This document shows, piece by piece, positions 16,742-25,625 of a stretch of DNA of 64,000 bases. This stretch comes from Phycicoccus sp. Soil802. GTDB taxonomy: Bacteria; Actinomycetota; Actinomycetes; Actinomycetales; Dermatophilaceae. The stretch is taken from assembly GCF_001429605.1 (NCBI RefSeq), contig NZ_LMSS01000004.1:1-64000 (forward strand), in the 5' to 3' direction. Numbering within the stretch: position 1 is the stretch's first letter; each line of letters starts with the position of its first letter. Under the pieces are notes generated by a model. The model did not search any database, was not told the DNA's origin, and was given only the letters and a program-made list of their open reading frames with translations. The position numbers and the translations under genes are program-made.

Positions 16742-18121
16742 TCAGGCCGCGGGGGTCCCGGGCAGCGTCTGGTAGCCCCCGGCCGGGTGGCCGAGGTAGG
16801 GGAACGCGTCGAGGTAGGGCGCGTTCGTGTTCGACGTGCCGTCGGTGACCACGCTGGCTGCCCCGTCCGGGGTGAAGCTCGGGTCGACCAGCGGGATGGT
16901 CGCCCCGGCCACGGCCCGCAGCTCGATCGCCACGACGTCGTCGATCAACCGGCGCCCGTTCGGGAACCCGGCGGCGTCACCGGCGACGAGCCCGATCGGG
17001 TTGGGGTTCGCGGTCGGGGGCACCGCGACGTTGAGGCGCAGCAGGTCGGCCTGGGTGCTCCCGGTGTAGTTCTGGAAGCCCGGGACGACCCCCTTGGGGA
17101 TGCCGGTCAGCAGGATCGCGAGCAGGTCGGCCCGGTCCTTCGTGTAGGCGGCCAGGTTCGGGAAGACCCCGGGGTAGAGGACCGGCAGCAGCTTGGCGAG
17201 CTCCGGCCTGGCCACGTAGCGGGCGAAGGCGGAGTCGTCGTGGGGCTGCCGGGCGTTCCAGCGGTCCTTCATGGCCATCGGGGTGATGACCTCGTTGAAC
17301 AGCGGGTTCCCGAGCCGGGACACCTGGCTGAACGGACCCCGCCACGCATAGCGCTCCGAGATGTCGTCCCAGATCCGCGACTTCTGCCGGCTGGCCGTGG
17401 CCCACACGCCGATGACGGACCCGGCGTCCAGCGGGTCGGTCGGCTTGTTGCCCCTGCGGGTCAGGTCCGAGATCGGCACCTGGATGGCGATGCTGTGGAC
17501 GTTGAGCCCCTGGGTGCCGTTGACGCCGACTGCCGCCGCGGACGGGATCAGGTGGAGCATCTGGAACGGGCGGAGGGTGCCCAGGTCGAAGATGCTCCCG
17601 AGGTCCACGTGGAACCCCTCGGCCCGCTGCCCCGCGAACACCTTGCGTCCACCCTGGATCGAGTGGACCGCCTGGCCGGCCAGGGTGGCGTACTTCGGCG
17701 TGCTGCGCGGGCCGATGTTGACCGGCGGGCAGGACAGCCGGCTCGCGAGCAGTCGGGGGTAGTCGCCCCTGGCCACCCGGGTGACCGAGTAGGACTGCGG
17801 ACGGTTCCAGGCCGGATCGGAGATCGAGGTGATGGGCCCGGTGTTGTAGAGGAAGGTGGAGTCGTTGCGGACCTTGGTGCGGAACCGGAACTGGTAGGTC
17901 ACGTCGGCGCGCGCGTCGCCGCGGTTGCTCACGTGGATCTCGTAGAGGACGTCGTCACCGAACTCGTAGAAGTTCGGTCCGCCTTGGGGGTTCTGGAACG
18001 GGATGAAGTTGGCGATCAGCGTGACGGTGTCCGGCTTGTCGGGGCTGACGAACGCGTAGACGTCGGTGTTGTCCGCCACCGGGTCCTTGGAGACCTCCGG
18101 GGCTTCGCGGTGCGAGGACAT
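16742..18121 (-). CDS. DUF4331 protein
   Basis: 459 residues beginning MSSHREAPEVSKDPVADNTD, with VYAFVSPDKPDTVTLIANF and NFYEFGDDVLYEIHVSNRGD. These are the hallmarks of DUF4331, a family usually exported and of unknown function. This copy has no signal peptide of its own. It starts two bases after the stop of a small gene that does have a Tat-type signal (18124-18384), so the two are translationally coupled and may be exported together. The start ATG 18121 sits directly before the conserved SSHREAP motif. Confidence 0.88.
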   Translation of the reverse strand: MSSHREAPEVSKDPVADNTDVYAFVSPDKPDTVTLIANFIPFQNPQGGPNFYEFGDDVLYEIHVSNRGDARADVTYQFRFRTKVRNDSTFLYNTGPITSISDPAWNRPQSYSVTRVARGDYPRLLASRLSCPPVNIGPRSTPKYATLAGQAVHSIQGGRKVFAGQRAEGFHVDLGSIFDLGTLRPFQMLHLIPSAAAVGVNGTQGLNVHSIAIQVPISDLTRRGNKPTDPLDAGSVIGVWATASRQKSRIWDDISERYAWRGPFSQVSRLGNPLFNEVITPMAMKDRWNARQPHDDSAFARYVARPELAKLLPVLYPGVFPNLAAYTKDRADLLAILLTGIPKGVVPGFQNYTGSTQADLLRLNVAVPPTANPNPIGLVAGDAAGFPNGRRLIDDVVAIELRAVAGATIPLVDPSFTPDGAASVVTDGTSNTNAPYLDAFPYLGHPAGGYQTLPGTPAA

Positions 18122-18123
18122 GG

Positions 18124-18384
18124 CTACTTCCTCGCTGCTCGGGTCAGACGACGGACGAGGTCGGCGTCCTGCACGACGACCTCGTCCTCGCCGAACAGGA
18201 TGGCGACGCGGCCGGTGGTCACGTCGTCGATGTAGGCGACGAGGGGCTCGCCGTCCGGTGCGGAGTCATCCGGCCGCTGGCCGGAAGGGGCGGCCAGGGC
18301 CCCCGGTGCAGCCGCGAGGGCCGCGGCGGCGGCAGCGCTCGACCCGGCCGCGGCCAGGAAGACTCGCCGTGAGGTGTTGCTCAT
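18124..18384 (-). CDS. Small Tat-signal protein
   Basis: 86 residues. SRRVFLAAAGSSAAAAAAL is a twin-arginine type signal, cleaved near ALAAPSG. The remaining roughly 50 residues (LVAYIDDVTTGRVAILFGED, then VVVQDADLVRRLTRAARK) have no recognised domain. It is the first gene of a two-gene unit with the DUF4331 gene. A role as export partner or as a surface ligand of the DUF4331 protein is an inference from coupling. Confidence 0.8.
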   Translation of the reverse strand: MSNTSRRVFLAAAGSSAAAAAALAAAPGALAAPSGQRPDDSAPDGEPLVAYIDDVTTGRVAILFGEDEVVVQDADLVRRLTRAARK

Positions 18385-18511
18385 TGCTCACTCCTTGAGA
18401 GTGCGCGGGCAGCGGGATCCCGCGCGGTGGTGGGCATCGCCAGCGCGGAGCACCCAGACTGACGTGACCCACCTCACATTCGGCGCCGTCGAGATCGCCG
18501 GATTGGAGTCC

Positions 18512-19492
18512 TCAGCTGGCGGCGCGGCCCAGCGCGAGGGCGAGGTCGTGGGCCGCGGTGGCCACGGAGTGCCCGAGGGTCACCGCACCCTGCCCGACCT
18601 CGAACTGCGCGCCTCCGCCGACGTGGACCCGCAGCACCGGGTCGGCGGCGCGCAGGGCAGCGACCGTCTCACGGGTGGACAGCACGTCGGTGGGGGTCGG
18701 GGTCCCGATCACCACGGCGGCCGGCCGCTGTTGCTGGACGACGCGGACCCAGTGCTGGGCGGGCAGGTCGGCCCCGAGGTAGAGGACGTCGACGCCGGCC
18801 CTTCGCAGCATCACGCTGAACGCCAGGATCCCGAGCTCGTGCTGGGCGCCGCGCGGCAGACCCACGGCCACCCGGGGTCCGCCGGCACTCGGGGTGACCG
18901 CGTCCAGCTCTATCGCCAGCCGTCGGTGCACGGTCGCACTCACCACGTGCTCGCCGGCGACGTCCACCCGGCCGGCCCGCCACTGTGCCCCGAGCATCTC
19001 CAGGGCGGGCATCAGCCAGACCTCGACGACCTCCTCCAGGGGGCCGGCCGCGAAGGCCGTCGTGATGGCCTCGTCGATCGCCGCCGGGTCGAGCTCGGCG
19101 GCTCCGCGGGCCAGGGCCGTGACGTCCCAGGCGCCGGACGCATCCCGGTCGGCGGCGTCGTCCGTCGCGGGCGCGTGCGCCGTCTCTCCGCTGTCGTCCC
19201 GCTCATCGGTGACGAGGTAGGCATCCCAGGGCGCGTTCTGCGGGTCGCCGTCCGAGGTGACGTCGGAGCGCAGGTGCTCGGCGGCCTGGCTCGGGGACCA
19301 GCCGGCCGCCACGAGAGCGCCCATCGCCCGCAGCAGCTGCAGGCCCTGCTCGTCGTAGAGCCGGTAGCCGCCCTCGGTGCGCACCGGGCGCACGAGTCCG
19401 TAGCGGCGTTCCCAGGCCCGGATCGTGGCGGACGGGACGCCGGTCAGGCGGGCGGCGTGCCCAATCGTGTACACCCCCGCAGGGTCCCACAT
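18512..19492 (-). CDS. litR: MerR-type B12-dependent light regulator (LitR/CarH)
   Basis: 326 residues. Residues 6-75 form a MerR winged helix (YTIGHAARLTGVPSATIRAW). A helical domain and a cobalamin-binding Rossmann domain follow. The features known from CarH/LitR are present: W171-x9-E181-H182, which packs against adenosylcobalamin, and QHELG with H218 as the probable cobalt ligand. In the family, AdoB12-loaded tetramer represses in the dark and light breaks it. ATG 19492 is preferred; ATG 19507 and GTG 19474 are alternatives, and no ribosome site is strong. It is divergent from an acyltransferase and next to fatty-acid modification genes, the usual LitR company. Confidence 0.88.
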   Translation of the reverse strand: MWDPAGVYTIGHAARLTGVPSATIRAWERRYGLVRPVRTEGGYRLYDEQGLQLLRAMGALVAAGWSPSQAAEHLRSDVTSDGDPQNAPWDAYLVTDERDDSGETAHAPATDDAADRDASGAWDVTALARGAAELDPAAIDEAITTAFAAGPLEEVVEVWLMPALEMLGAQWRAGRVDVAGEHVVSATVHRRLAIELDAVTPSAGGPRVAVGLPRGAQHELGILAFSVMLRRAGVDVLYLGADLPAQHWVRVVQQQRPAAVVIGTPTPTDVLSTRETVAALRAADPVLRVHVGGGAQFEVGQGAVTLGHSVATAAHDLALALGRAAS

Positions 19493-19563
19493 CGTTGCGC
19501 AAAGCATGGACAAGTTCGCAGGTGAGGAGCCCAACGGGAGGAGGCGGCTGACAGGATGACGGC
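19493..19563. promoter_or_regulatory. Divergent litR / acyltransferase promoter region
   Basis: Only 71 bases separate the two divergent starts. It contains TTGCGCAAAG followed one helical turn later by TGGACAAGTT (about 19495-19516), two related half-sites in direct orientation with 11-base spacing. CarH operators are built of 11-bp direct repeats (known), so this is a candidate operator; the match is loose. Confidence 0.4.
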
Positions 19564-20751
19564 ATGAGTCGGCACCTCCTGCCCGAGGTCGCGCGGGGCC
19601 GGGTCGTGGGGGTGGACGTGGCCCGTGCCCTGGCTCTCGTGGGCATGATGGCCACGCACATGCTCCCCGGACTCGTGGGCACCCACGTGCCGTGGGCACA
19701 GCAGGTGGCCGGGGGCCGCGCCTCGGCCCTGTTCGCGGTGCTGGCGGGGGTCAGCGTCGCCCTCGTCAGCGGCCGCACCCGGCCGGTGCGCGGACGAGCG
19801 AGGTATGCCGTGTCGACCAGGTTGGTGGTCCGCAGCCTGGTCATCGGTGCGCTGGGCCTGACGCTCGGCCTGGTGCCGACCGGTATCGCCGTGATCCTGG
19901 CCTACTACGCCGTCCTCTTCCTCCTGGGACTGCCCTTCCTGGGATTGCGGGCGCCCGCGCTGGCCCTCCTGGCCGGTGTCTGGGCGGTGGCCGGGCCGGT
20001 CCTCTCCCTGGTGCTGCGGCCGCACCTTCCCGGCCACGAGGTCGGCAGCCCGACGCCCGGGTCCCTGACCTCGCCCCTCCACCTGCTCAACGAGCTGCTG
20101 TTCGTCGGCTACTACCCGGCGGCGGTCTGGCTGGCCTACCTGCTGGCCGGCATGGCGATCGGGCGCGCCGACCTGCTCCGCCGGGGCGTCGACGTGGTGC
20201 TCCTGGTGGGCGGGGTCGGCGTGGCGGTGGCCGGCACGGTGCTCTCACGGGTGCTCCTGTCCCGCGACGACGCCTGGGCCGCCCTCGCTGCGACCTACCC
20301 GGACCAGGGGGTGGGGCAGGACCCGGACCTCTTGGCCGCCACCCTGACCCACGGTCTGCACGGCACGACGCCGACCGGCTCCTGGTGGTGGCTGGCCACG
20401 GTCGCGCCACACTCCGGGTCACCCCTCGACCTGGCCCAGACGATCGGCAGTGCGATGGCGGTGCTCGGGCTGTGCCTGCTGGCCACGCGAGTCCGGCCCC
20501 GGGTCTGGGCCGCGGCCTTCGGCGCCGGGGCGATGACCCTGAGCCTCTACACGCTGCACGTCCTGATGATGGGCGAGGGTTGGTGGCCCGACCTCGAGGC
20601 GCCGGCCAACTACCCCCACCAGGTGCTCATCGTGCTGGGGGTGGGTACCGGCTTCGCCCTAGCGCCGCTCAGGGGGCCCCTCGAGACGCTCGTCGCGCGG
20701 CTGTCCCGGTACGCGGCCGCCCCGTGGACGGACCCGCGCCGAGCACCGTGA
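19564..20751 (+). CDS. Multi-pass membrane acyltransferase-like protein
   Basis: 395 residues with about ten membrane helices. The start GVDVARALALVGMMATHM, with His in the first helix, and RASALFAVLAGVSVAL are typical of DUF1624/DUF418-type and heparan-glucosaminide acetyltransferase-like proteins, which move acyl groups across the membrane. The late helix with LYTLHVLM fits as well. The substrate is unknown. ATG 19564 has AGGA eight bases upstream. Being divergent from litR, it is a likely direct light-induced target and may lead the transcript into the oxidoreductase gene 95 bases downstream. Confidence 0.75.
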   Translation: MSRHLLPEVARGRVVGVDVARALALVGMMATHMLPGLVGTHVPWAQQVAGGRASALFAVLAGVSVALVSGRTRPVRGRARYAVSTRLVVRSLVIGALGLTLGLVPTGIAVILAYYAVLFLLGLPFLGLRAPALALLAGVWAVAGPVLSLVLRPHLPGHEVGSPTPGSLTSPLHLLNELLFVGYYPAAVWLAYLLAGMAIGRADLLRRGVDVVLLVGGVGVAVAGTVLSRVLLSRDDAWAALAATYPDQGVGQDPDLLAATLTHGLHGTTPTGSWWWLATVAPHSGSPLDLAQTIGSAMAVLGLCLLATRVRPRVWAAAFGAGAMTLSLYTLHVLMMGEGWWPDLEAPANYPHQVLIVLGVGTGFALAPLRGPLETLVARLSRYAAAPWTDPRRAP

Positions 20752-20846
20752 CCGCGGACCGCGCCGGACGGCGCCGGTGACCCCAATCCAGCAGGTCTGG
20801 CGTGCCGAACCACTGGCGAACCGTCACTCCGACCGGATGGATCCCC

Positions 20847-22253
20847 ATGTCTGCACCACGCCGCGCCGTCATCGGCAGCGGAGTCGCCGGGCTCACCGCC
20901 GCCCACGTGCTCAGCACCCGCGGTGCCGTCACCCTCTACGAGGCCGACTGCCGCCTCGGCGGCCACGCCGACACCCACGAGGTGACGGTGGACGGCCGGA
21001 CGATCGGCGTCGACACCGGCTTCATCGTGCACAACGACCGGACGTACCCCACCCTCGTCCGCCTCTTCCGTGAGCTCGGCGTGGAGACGCAGGAGTCGGA
21101 CATGAGCATGTCCGTCCGCGACGACGAGGCCGGCCTGGAGTATGCCGGTGCGCGTGCGGCCCGGGGACTCTTCCCGCGGGCGGCCAACCTGACCAACGGC
21201 AGGTACCTGCGGATGCTCACGGAGGTGAAGAAGTTCCACCGGGAGGCCAAGGCGGTCCTCGCCCGACAGGCCACCGACACCGACCGTGACGAGACCCTCG
21301 GCTCGTTCGCCGGGCGCTGCGGTTTCAGCCCCTACTTCACCCGCCATTTCCTCGAGCCGGTGGTCGCAGCAGTCTGGTCCTGCGACCCGTCCGTGTCGCT
21401 GCACTACCCGGCCCGCTACCTGTTCGAGTTCCTCGACCACCACGGCATGCTCACGGTCTTCGGCTCGCCCACCTGGCGCACCGTGACCGGCGGCTCCCAG
21501 CGCTACGTGGAGGCACTCGCGGCAGGGATTGCCGACATCAGGTTGTCGACTCCCGTGCGCTCGGTCGTCGAGACCGCCGACGGTGTCGTGGTGACCGACG
21601 TCGACGGCGTCGAGGATGTCTTCGACTCGGTCGTCATCGCCGCACACCCGCACCAGGCCTTGGCCATGCTCGCCGAGCCGACCCGGGCGCAGCACGACGT
21701 GCTGAGCGCGATCACCTACTCCAGCAACGTCGCCCAGCTGCACACCGACGAGTCGGTCTTGCCCGCGGCATCGGGCGCGCGGGCCTCGTGGAACTACTGG
21801 CGGCGGGCGGAGGGTGACGGCACCGGCGTGCTGGTCACCTACGACCTGACCCGGCTCCAGCGGCTCGACGTGACCGACCGTCGCTTCCTCGTCACCCTGA
21901 ACGGCGTGGACTGCGTGGACCAGGGCCTCGTCATCGACACGATGCGCTACGAGCACCCCCTCTACACCCCGGAATCCGTTGCAGCCCAACGACGACTGCC
22001 CGAGATCAACACCGCCCGCATCGCGTTCGCGGGCGCCTACCACGGGTGGGGCTTCCACGAGGACGGGGCGCGGTCCGGTGCGGTCGCCGCCGAGGCGCTC
22101 GGGGTGCCGTGGGTCGAGGACGAGCCCACTGCACCTGCCGGTCGCCACCGCGCCGACGTGGCCCTGAGCGCCCACGAGGACGTGTCGGTCGATGACACGA
22201 CGGGTCTCGTCGCCGCGGCCGAGGGCGACCTCGAGGAGGTGGGCGCCCGGTGA
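20847..22253 (+). CDS. FAD-dependent amine-oxidase-type oxidoreductase
   Basis: 468 residues. The N terminus RRAVIGSGVAGLTAAHVLS is a dinucleotide-binding fold, followed by VTLYEADCRLGGHADTHEV and DTGFIVHNDRTYPTL. The C-terminal part has IAFAGAYHGWGFHEDG. This is the NAD(P)/FAD oxidoreductase that repeatedly accompanies DUF1365 and cyclopropane-synthase genes. It is thought to desaturate or oxidise modified acyl chains. ATG 20847 opens directly into the FAD motif; an in-frame GTG at 20802 would add 15 residues. The stop overlaps the GTG of the next gene (GTGA). Confidence 0.88.
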   Translation: MSAPRRAVIGSGVAGLTAAHVLSTRGAVTLYEADCRLGGHADTHEVTVDGRTIGVDTGFIVHNDRTYPTLVRLFRELGVETQESDMSMSVRDDEAGLEYAGARAARGLFPRAANLTNGRYLRMLTEVKKFHREAKAVLARQATDTDRDETLGSFAGRCGFSPYFTRHFLEPVVAAVWSCDPSVSLHYPARYLFEFLDHHGMLTVFGSPTWRTVTGGSQRYVEALAAGIADIRLSTPVRSVVETADGVVVTDVDGVEDVFDSVVIAAHPHQALAMLAEPTRAQHDVLSAITYSSNVAQLHTDESVLPAASGARASWNYWRRAEGDGTGVLVTYDLTRLQRLDVTDRRFLVTLNGVDCVDQGLVIDTMRYEHPLYTPESVAAQRRLPEINTARIAFAGAYHGWGFHEDGARSGAVAAEALGVPWVEDEPTAPAGRHRADVALSAHEDVSVDDTTGLVAAAEGDLEEVGAR

Positions 22254-22981
22254 AGGCACCCGCCGCCACGCGCATCTACGCCACCTCGATCGTGCACGCC
22301 CGCACGACCCCGCTGCGCCACAGCTTCAGGCACCGCAGCCACACCTGGCTGGTGGACCTCGACGAGCTGCCCCGGCTGGGGCTGCTGGGTCCACTCGCGA
22401 GCTTCGAGTCCCGGGACCACCTCGGGTCGCCGGACCACACGCTGCGCGAGAACCTCGACACCTTCCTCGCCACCGAGGGGATCGACCTGGAGGGCGGCCG
22501 GATCCTCATGCTGGCCATGCCACGCGTGGCCGGGACCGTCTTCAACCCCATCAGCGTCTACTGGTGCCACACGCCGGACGGGCGGTTGGCCTGCAACGTG
22601 GTCGAGGTCCACAACACCTACGGCGACCGGCACGCCTACCTCGTCCACGCGGACGACAAGGGCCACGCCGAGGTCGACAAGGCCCTCTACGTCTCACCGT
22701 TCAACGATGTCTCCGGTCGCTACCGGCTGACCATCCCGACCCCGGGCGAGACCGTGCAGGTGCAGGTGGTCCTCGACCGCCCCGACCAGGCGCCCTTCGT
22801 GGCCGGCCTGCGCGGACGCGCCCTGCCCGTTCGCGCCACGACGGTGCTGCGCCTCGCCGTCACCCAGCCCCTCGAACCCCTGGCCGTCGCCGCGCGGATC
22901 CGCTGGCACGGCATCCGCCTGTGGTTGCGCCGCCTGCCGGTCCAGCCGCGCCCTTCCCACCACCAGGAGGCAGTCCAGTGA
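22250..22981 (+). CDS. DUF1365 protein
   Basis: 243 residues. Typical DUF1365 features: RIYATSIVHARTTPLRHSF at the start, FNPISVYWCH in the middle, YVSPFNDVSGRY and a C-terminal LRLAVTQPLEPL. The biochemical role is unknown, but the family is almost always linked to fatty-acid methyl-modification genes and LitR. GTG 22250 has GAGGAGG ten bases upstream and overlaps the preceding stop. The stop in turn overlaps the GTG of the methyltransferase, so the genes are translationally coupled. Confidence 0.9.
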   Translation: MKAPAATRIYATSIVHARTTPLRHSFRHRSHTWLVDLDELPRLGLLGPLASFESRDHLGSPDHTLRENLDTFLATEGIDLEGGRILMLAMPRVAGTVFNPISVYWCHTPDGRLACNVVEVHNTYGDRHAYLVHADDKGHAEVDKALYVSPFNDVSGRYRLTIPTPGETVQVQVVLDRPDQAPFVAGLRGRALPVRATTVLRLAVTQPLEPLAVAARIRWHGIRLWLRRLPVQPRPSHHQEAVQ

Positions 22982-24312
22982 CCACCGCCACCGCCGGCCT
23001 GTCCACGCGGCCCGCCATCGACGCCAGCCGCTGGCCCGACCTCACCGCACCTCGCGCCAAGGCGCGCCGGGCCGTCGAAGGCGCCGTCGCCCGCAAGATC
23101 TTCCTCTCCGTCGCACGACGGCTGCCCGTGCGCGTCCAGCTCGGGCGTGACGCGATCGTCGGGGGCGCCGCCACCGACCCCACCGCGCCCCTGATGGTCA
23201 TCGAGCGGCCCGAGAGCTTCTTCGCCGCGCTCGGCGCCGGTGGGCTGATCGGCTTCGGTGAGTCCTACATGACCGGCGACTGGAACGCCGACGACCTCGG
23301 CGGGCTCCTCGAGGTCTTTGCCGCCCAGATGGGGACGCTGATCCCGGAGCCCCTGCAGAAGCTCCGCGCCTTCTACGTCGCTCGGGCCCCGCACACCGAG
23401 AAGAACACGACGACCAACACCCGCACCAACATCGCGCGCCACTACGACCTGTCCAACGACATGTTCGCGACCTTCCTCGACGGCACCCTGAGCTACTCCT
23501 CGGCCCTCTTCGACGGGGCAGAGGACTCCGGCCGGGCCGTGGCCGGTGAGGTGGTGACGACCAGCGTGCCGACCACCGTCCCCACGTGGGACCAGCTGGC
23601 GGACGCGCAACGGCAGAAGATCGACCGGATGCTCGACTCCGCCGGCGTACGTGACGGCAGCCGCGTCCTCGAGATCGGCACCGGTTGGGGCGAGCTGGCC
23701 ATCCGCGCTGCGTCGCGCGGTGCCCGGGTGCTGTCGGTGACCCTGTCCAGCGAGCAGCAGGCCCTGGCCCGCGACCGCATCGCCCTCGCCGGCCACGCCG
23801 ACTCCGTGGACGTCGAGCTGCTCGACTACCGGCTGGTCGAGGGCGAGTTCGACGCGGTCGTCTCGGTCGAGATGATCGAGGCCGTCGGCCACGAGTTCTG
23901 GGGCGAGTACTTCCGCACGATCGACAGCGTCCTGGCCCCGGGCGGCAAGGTCGCCATCCAGGCGATCACCATGCCGCACGACCGCATGCAGGCCACGAAG
24001 TACACCTACACGTGGATCAACAAGTACATCTTCCCCGGTGGCTTCCTGCCCTCGACCGAGGCCATCATCGATGTCAGCGGCGAGGAGACCAGCCTCCACG
24101 TCAGCGAGCGGCTCTCGTTCGGGCAGCACTACGCCGAGACCCTTCGACTCTGGGACGAGCGCTTCCTCGCCTCCCTCGACCGGGTGCACGCGCTCGGGTT
24201 CGACGAGGTCTTCGACCGGATGTGGCACTTCTACCTCGAGTACTCACGAGCCGGTTTCCGCTCGGGCTACCTCGACGTCCAGCAGCTCGTGCTCGAGAGG
24301 AAGGCAGCCTGA
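22978..24312 (+). CDS. Cyclopropane-synthase-like methyltransferase 1
   Basis: 444 residues. The N-terminal region has FFAALGAGGLIGFGESYMTG, as in Cfa enzymes. The conserved ARHYDLSNDMFATFLDGTLSYS and the SAM-binding VLEIGTGWGELAIRAA follow. Cfa-type enzymes add a methylene or methyl group from SAM across an acyl double bond in membrane phospholipids. GTG 22978 is preceded by AGGAGG with seven bases spacing and lies inside the previous stop region. A second, more diverged copy follows immediately, so the two probably act on different substrates or steps. Confidence 0.88.
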   Translation: MTTATAGLSTRPAIDASRWPDLTAPRAKARRAVEGAVARKIFLSVARRLPVRVQLGRDAIVGGAATDPTAPLMVIERPESFFAALGAGGLIGFGESYMTGDWNADDLGGLLEVFAAQMGTLIPEPLQKLRAFYVARAPHTEKNTTTNTRTNIARHYDLSNDMFATFLDGTLSYSSALFDGAEDSGRAVAGEVVTTSVPTTVPTWDQLADAQRQKIDRMLDSAGVRDGSRVLEIGTGWGELAIRAASRGARVLSVTLSSEQQALARDRIALAGHADSVDVELLDYRLVEGEFDAVVSVEMIEAVGHEFWGEYFRTIDSVLAPGGKVAIQAITMPHDRMQATKYTYTWINKYIFPGGFLPSTEAIIDVSGEETSLHVSERLSFGQHYAETLRLWDERFLASLDRVHALGFDEVFDRMWHFYLEYSRAGFRSGYLDVQQLVLERKAA

Positions 24313-25625
24313 TGACCACCCTCGAGTGGGTCGAGTCCCCAACCGTGACAGGGCGATCCGGCGTCGCGCGCGAGATCGCGAAGGCGCTGGCCCCGTTCGT
24401 CGGCGGTGAGCTGCCGGTGCGACTCACGGCCTGGGACGGCAGCGAGGCCGGACCTGCTGACGCCCCCCACGTCGTCCTCCGATCGCCGCGCGCGCTGCGC
24501 CGGCTGCTGCGCCACCCGGGCGAGCTCGGGGCCGCGCAGGCCTACGTCACCGGTGAGCTCGACGTCGAGGGTGACCTCGACGAGGCGCTGACGCACGTCC
24601 GGGCGGTGGCCCACGAGCGCCAGCTCACCGGCCTACGTCCCACCCCTGCCGCCATCGCGGCGCTGCTCAAGGTCGCCCGCGGTGCGGGCGCCATCGGACT
24701 TCCCCTGCCCGCGCCGGCCAGCCAGGCCGCGCTGAGCGGACGGTTGCACAGCCTGGGTCGCGACCGTCAGGCGATCCACCACCACTACGACCTGTCCAAC
24801 GACTTCTACAGCCTGATCCTCGACCCCCACCTGGCCTACTCGTGCGGCTACTGGCGGTCCGAGGACGAGGGCTACACCGTCGAGGACGCCCAGCGCGACA
24901 AGCTCGAGCTCGTCGGCCACAAGCTCGGGCTGGGCTCGGGAGCGCGGCTGCTCGACGTGGGCTGTGGCTGGGGTTCGATGAGCCTGTATGCCGCGGAGCA
25001 CTTCGGCGCGCAGGTCGTCGGCGTGACCATCGCCGCGGAGCAGAAGCGCTTCATCGACGCCCGCATCGCCGAGCGAGGTCTGCAGGACCGCGTGGAGATC
25101 CGGCTGCAGGACTACCGCGACGTGCCCGACGGCGACTTCGACGCGGTCGTGTCGCTGGAGATGGGAGAGCACGTGGGCCAACGCAACTACCCGACCTACG
25201 CCAAGGTGCTGCACGACCGGGTGCGCCCGGGTGGCCGCGTCCTCGTGCAGCAGATGTCCCGTCGCGGCCGTCACCCCGGCGGTGGTCCGTTCATCGAGTC
25301 CTTCATCGCTCCCGACATGCACATGCGGCCGGTCGGGGCGACCGTCGACCTCATCGAGGCGTCGGGGCTCGAGGTGCGCGACGTGCACGCCCTGCGCGAG
25401 CACTACGTGCGCACCGTCGCGGCCTGGCACCGCACCTTCGAGGACAACTTCGACCAGGTCGTGGCCCTCGTCGGCGAGGAGGTCGCGCGCGTCTGGCGGC
25501 TCTACCTGGTCGGTGGCGCGATGGCCTTCCGTGACGGCCGGATGGGGGTCGACCAGATCCTGGCCGTCCGCCCCGACCGCGGGCCCGCGGACCTCGAGCC
25601 GGCGCGACCGGCGGACTGGTCCTGA
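24312..25625 (+). CDS. Cyclopropane-synthase-like methyltransferase 2
   Basis: 437 residues. HHHYDLSNDFYSLILDPHLAYSC and LLDVGCGWGSMSLYAAEHFG give the Cfa active-site and SAM-binding regions. SLEMGEHVGQRNYPTYAKVL and VQQMSRRGRHPGGG differ from the first copy and resemble the methyltransferases found next to DUF1295, implicated in branched or furan fatty-acid formation. ATG 24312 overlaps the preceding stop (TGATG), and its own stop overlaps the next start in the same way. Paired with the neighbouring reductase-like gene, it may methylate an acyl chain that is then reduced or rearranged. Confidence 0.87.
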   Translation: MTTLEWVESPTVTGRSGVAREIAKALAPFVGGELPVRLTAWDGSEAGPADAPHVVLRSPRALRRLLRHPGELGAAQAYVTGELDVEGDLDEALTHVRAVAHERQLTGLRPTPAAIAALLKVARGAGAIGLPLPAPASQAALSGRLHSLGRDRQAIHHHYDLSNDFYSLILDPHLAYSCGYWRSEDEGYTVEDAQRDKLELVGHKLGLGSGARLLDVGCGWGSMSLYAAEHFGAQVVGVTIAAEQKRFIDARIAERGLQDRVEIRLQDYRDVPDGDFDAVVSLEMGEHVGQRNYPTYAKVLHDRVRPGGRVLVQQMSRRGRHPGGGPFIESFIAPDMHMRPVGATVDLIEASGLEVRDVHALREHYVRTVAAWHRTFEDNFDQVVALVGEEVARVWRLYLVGGAMAFRDGRMGVDQILAVRPDRGPADLEPARPADWS

